Positions 62,398-64,000 of a stretch of 64,000 nt of DNA are shown here, piece by piece. Position numbers and translations under genes: made by a program. Under the pieces are notes generated by a model, which saw only the letters and a list, made by a program, of their open reading frames with translations, had not been told where the DNA came from and did not search any database. The stretch comes from Lachnoclostridium sp. UBA5725 (GTDB lineage Bacteria; Bacillota; Clostridia; Lachnospirales; Lachnospiraceae), in NCBI GenBank assembly GCA_002419585.1, contig DIGJ01000023.1, forward strand, positions 30,354 through 94,353, written 5' to 3'. Position 1 is the first letter of the stretch, and each line of letters opens with the position of its first letter.

Positions 62398-63603
62398 ACG
62401 AGTGATGAAAAATTTGAAAGAAGAATAATAAGCCAATTAGATAAAAATGGATTTAATGGTCTGTTTAATTATTTATTACATCAAGATGACAATTTTTGCA
62501 ATTCAAAGCAATTGAAGAATATCAATGAATGTATATATGAATGTGCGCCTGATAGATTTAATCAAAGTACAGATGTATTTTTTCTAACATATTTTATGCA
62601 TTCAATATATCGAAATTTTAAATTAGATAAAATTGATTTAAACTATGTTAAGAATTTGGTTGTATCATACATACAGAAGAAAGATAATGAAATATGGCTA
62701 CCAATTGATGGAACAACATTATATTTCATTAGTAATTTGGATAGTAAATTACTAGAAATATCCGATGAACAGTTATTAGATTATTATGAAAATGAAATAA
62801 ATCCTATATTACCAAATGAATCATTTCGAATGGGAGTAGGTAATATCAATACATTTTTAAATGCTCCTATAATAAAAAATAAAGGTATAAAACACTTTCT
62901 GAATGATTTTTTTGATTATTATGATGATGGAATTACTATTAGTATTTCTGATGATAAGGTTGAAGTATGTAGTATTTTGCAAGAACGAGAATTTTCAGGA
63001 ATATTGCCATCTACAAAAAATGTTTTAAATCCAGTAATAAAACGCATAGAAAAAAATAATGAAGTGTTAGGAGAATTTAGTCGACTTATAAATACGTGTG
63101 TTAAAGAGAGTGTTTTAGAAGAATTTTTATATCAGAACTATCGTTTAATATTCGGAGAAAAATACGACAGAATTTCAACGCAATTATGGCTTAAATTTCC
63201 GGAATTAGATATTGGAGGGAAAGAAAGGCGTATGGATATTTTTATGAGAAATTCTATTTCAGAAGACTGGGAATTATATGAACTTAAGCGAGCTAATATT
63301 CATTTGACAAGAACTAAAACTGATGTACCAATGTTTATTTCAGCAGTATATGAAGCTATGACGCAAGTGAGAAACTATAAAAGCATTCTAATGCAGGATA
63401 GTGTTCGAAAAAAGTTTGAACAAGATGGTATTGAATATTATAACCCGGAAATAAATATCGTAATTGGAAAAAAGCCGAATATATCAACAATGCAATGGAG
63501 AAACCTTGTAAAAAGTGAAACTGATTTGAATATAATTACATATGATCACTTACTGAATGAAGCAAAAGAAAGAATGAATTACATAGGTAAATTGATTATA
63601 TAA
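62398..63603 (+). CDS. Shedu-like (DUF4263) PD-(D/E)xK nuclease with apparent ACG start
   Basis: The frame is open from 62392 and has no ATG, GTG or TTG until TTG 62512. GAAGGTG at 62384-62390 sits 7 bases before ACG at 62398, followed by SDEKFERRIISQL, so the natural start seems to be ACG in place of ATG. The C-terminal 200 residues resemble Shedu SduA: EEFLYQNYRLIFGE, then RRMDIFMRN and WELYELKR giving the D...ExK nuclease motif (Asp280, Glu295, Lys297), then FISAVYEAMTQVRNY. Shedu proteins are single-gene phage defence nucleases. Here the gene ends the HerA-NurA-GHKL operon, 75 bases after the last ATPase. Confidence 0.72.
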   Translation, partial: TSDEKFERRIISQLDKNGFNGLFNYLLHQDDNFCNSKQLKNINECIYECAPDRFNQSTDVFFLTYFMHSIYRNFKLDKIDLNYVKNLVVSYIQKKDNEIWLPIDGTTLYFISNLDSKLLEISDEQLLDYYENEINPILPNESFRMGVGNINTFLNAPIIKNKGIKHFLNDFFDYYDDGITISISDDKVEVCSILQEREFSGILPSTKNVLNPVIKRIEKNNEVLGEFSRLINTCVKESVLEEFLYQNYRLIFGEKYDRISTQLWLKFPELDIGGKERRMDIFMRNSISEDWELYELKRANIHLTRTKTDVPMFISAVYEAMTQVRNYKSILMQDSVRKKFEQDGIEYYNPEINIVIGKKPNISTMQWRNLVKSETDLNIITYDHLLNEAKERMNYIGKLII

Positions 63604-63671
63604 TCTAGTAAATAGTTTTTGTGATTAATTTGTTTTACAAGATACATAAACCGAAGAATGAGTAAATATTG

Positions 63672-63706
63672 CGACAATAAAATGACAATACTTTTTCTAG
63701 AAAACT
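63672..63706 (+). repeat. Right island-end repeat
   Basis: CGACAATAAAATGACAATAC then TTTTTCTAGAAAACT. It shares 23 of 24 bases of the GACAAT-AAATGACAATACTTTTT core with 49673-49705, in direct orientation, 14 kb apart. Confidence 0.75.
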
Positions 63707-63792
63707 GAGATAATACTAATAAACAGTACACAAATGAACTGAAATTGACAAAATAAAGCACCTCAAACACTACAAAACAACTTTGAAATTAG

Positions 63793-63804
63793 GAGTTTGA
63801 GTAA
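63793..63804 (+). repeat. guaA-end-like core, candidate right attachment site
   Basis: GAGTTTGAGTAA, matching the last 12 bases of guaA (GAGTTTGAATAA) at 11 of 12 positions, about 90 bases beyond the right island-end repeat. Confidence 0.45.
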
Positions 63805-64000
63805 CATAAATGTCCCGAGGCGCCTCGTCTTATCCATAAGGCAACCGCAATTATCCTCGAACAAGTAGAAAATGAATACGAAAATAAAAACGAAATTAAC
63901 CTCGTTCACAGACCTAGATAGGGCATTAAACGTAAGCGATACATAAAGTAACGTATTGCTTATTCTGATTTCTTCATCTTTTGAAAAAATTAGATGTTAC

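Larger units (their letters stand above)
63604..64000. other. Right end of the island
   Basis: No gene is recognised. It holds the right island-end repeat (63672-63706), the guaA-like core (63793-63804), a perfect 12-bp palindrome CGAGGCGCCTCG (63816-63827), and a 37-codon open stretch (63806-63916) that starts after a stop and has no start codon. Confidence 0.6.

Noticed and set aside
49848..63603. Prophage
   Set aside because: No structural, packaging, lysis or integrase genes; contents are defence-type only.
62512..63603. TTG 62512 as the start of the Shedu-like gene
   Set aside because: No ribosome site precedes it, while the frame upstream is open for 38 codons back to a well-placed GAAGGTG with ACG.

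Overview
The window comes from a low-GC Gram-positive anaerobe, most likely a member of the Clostridia close to Lachnospiraceae. The basis is AGGAGG-type ribosome binding sites, sigma-A promoters, the gene set (LrgAB, YitT, ABC-F, FtsEX with a CwlO/EnvC-like M23 protein and CtpA, a MsmX-like ATPase) and hydrogenase-maturation genes beside a many-cluster Fe-S flavoprotein. This is inference from gene content; no rRNA or tRNA gene was seen and the species cannot be named.

Bases 1-47,950 are mostly ordinary chromosome. In order they hold a two-component system (response regulator cut by the window edge); an ABC-F protein; lrgAB; a TetR regulator divergent from a large FAD/Fe-S oxidoreductase with hypA and hypB; small enzymes (two GNATs, a P-loop kinase-like protein, a methyltransferase); a decayed locus where a LysR tail is joined to an OadB tail; an XRE-AbrB regulator with an acyltransferase and an ABC exporter; putP, a LacI regulator, MATE and EamA transporters; a chemoreceptor; a short-chain dehydrogenase; a LytR_C protein; YitT; a sugar-ABC ATPase; an HTH-TPR regulator divergent from an MFS pump; a CdaR-like regulator followed by ftsE-ftsX-M23-ctpA; uvrB-uvrA; and yfbR. 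guaA follows at 48,072-49,613.

Bases about 49,614-63,800 form a visibly AT-rich accessory island directly after guaA. It carries a PIN-like protein, an EcsC-like protein with an EF-hand, and one long co-directional run (52,177-63,603). That run is abiEi-abiEii, a NurA-like nuclease, a HerA-like ATPase, an Hsp90/MutL-type (GHKL) ATPase, a radical SAM enzyme, a divergent class III nucleotide-cyclase-like protein, a second GHKL ATPase and a Shedu-like (DUF4263) PD-(D/E)xK nuclease. Spacing is tight throughout, so the genes from nurA to the Shedu-like gene look like one composite defence system. The island has related direct repeats at both ends and a copy of the last 12 bases of guaA at its right end, which fits integration at the guaA 3' end by a tyrosine recombinase. 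No integrase gene lies in the window.

Four copies of a 176-182 bp palindromic element lie between chromosomal genes at 13.1, 28.9, 33.4 and 41.6 kb. All share CAATTTGC/GCAAATTG ends, nested stems with co-varying arms and a central AGTG/CACT hairpin. They are the clearest repeat family in the window.
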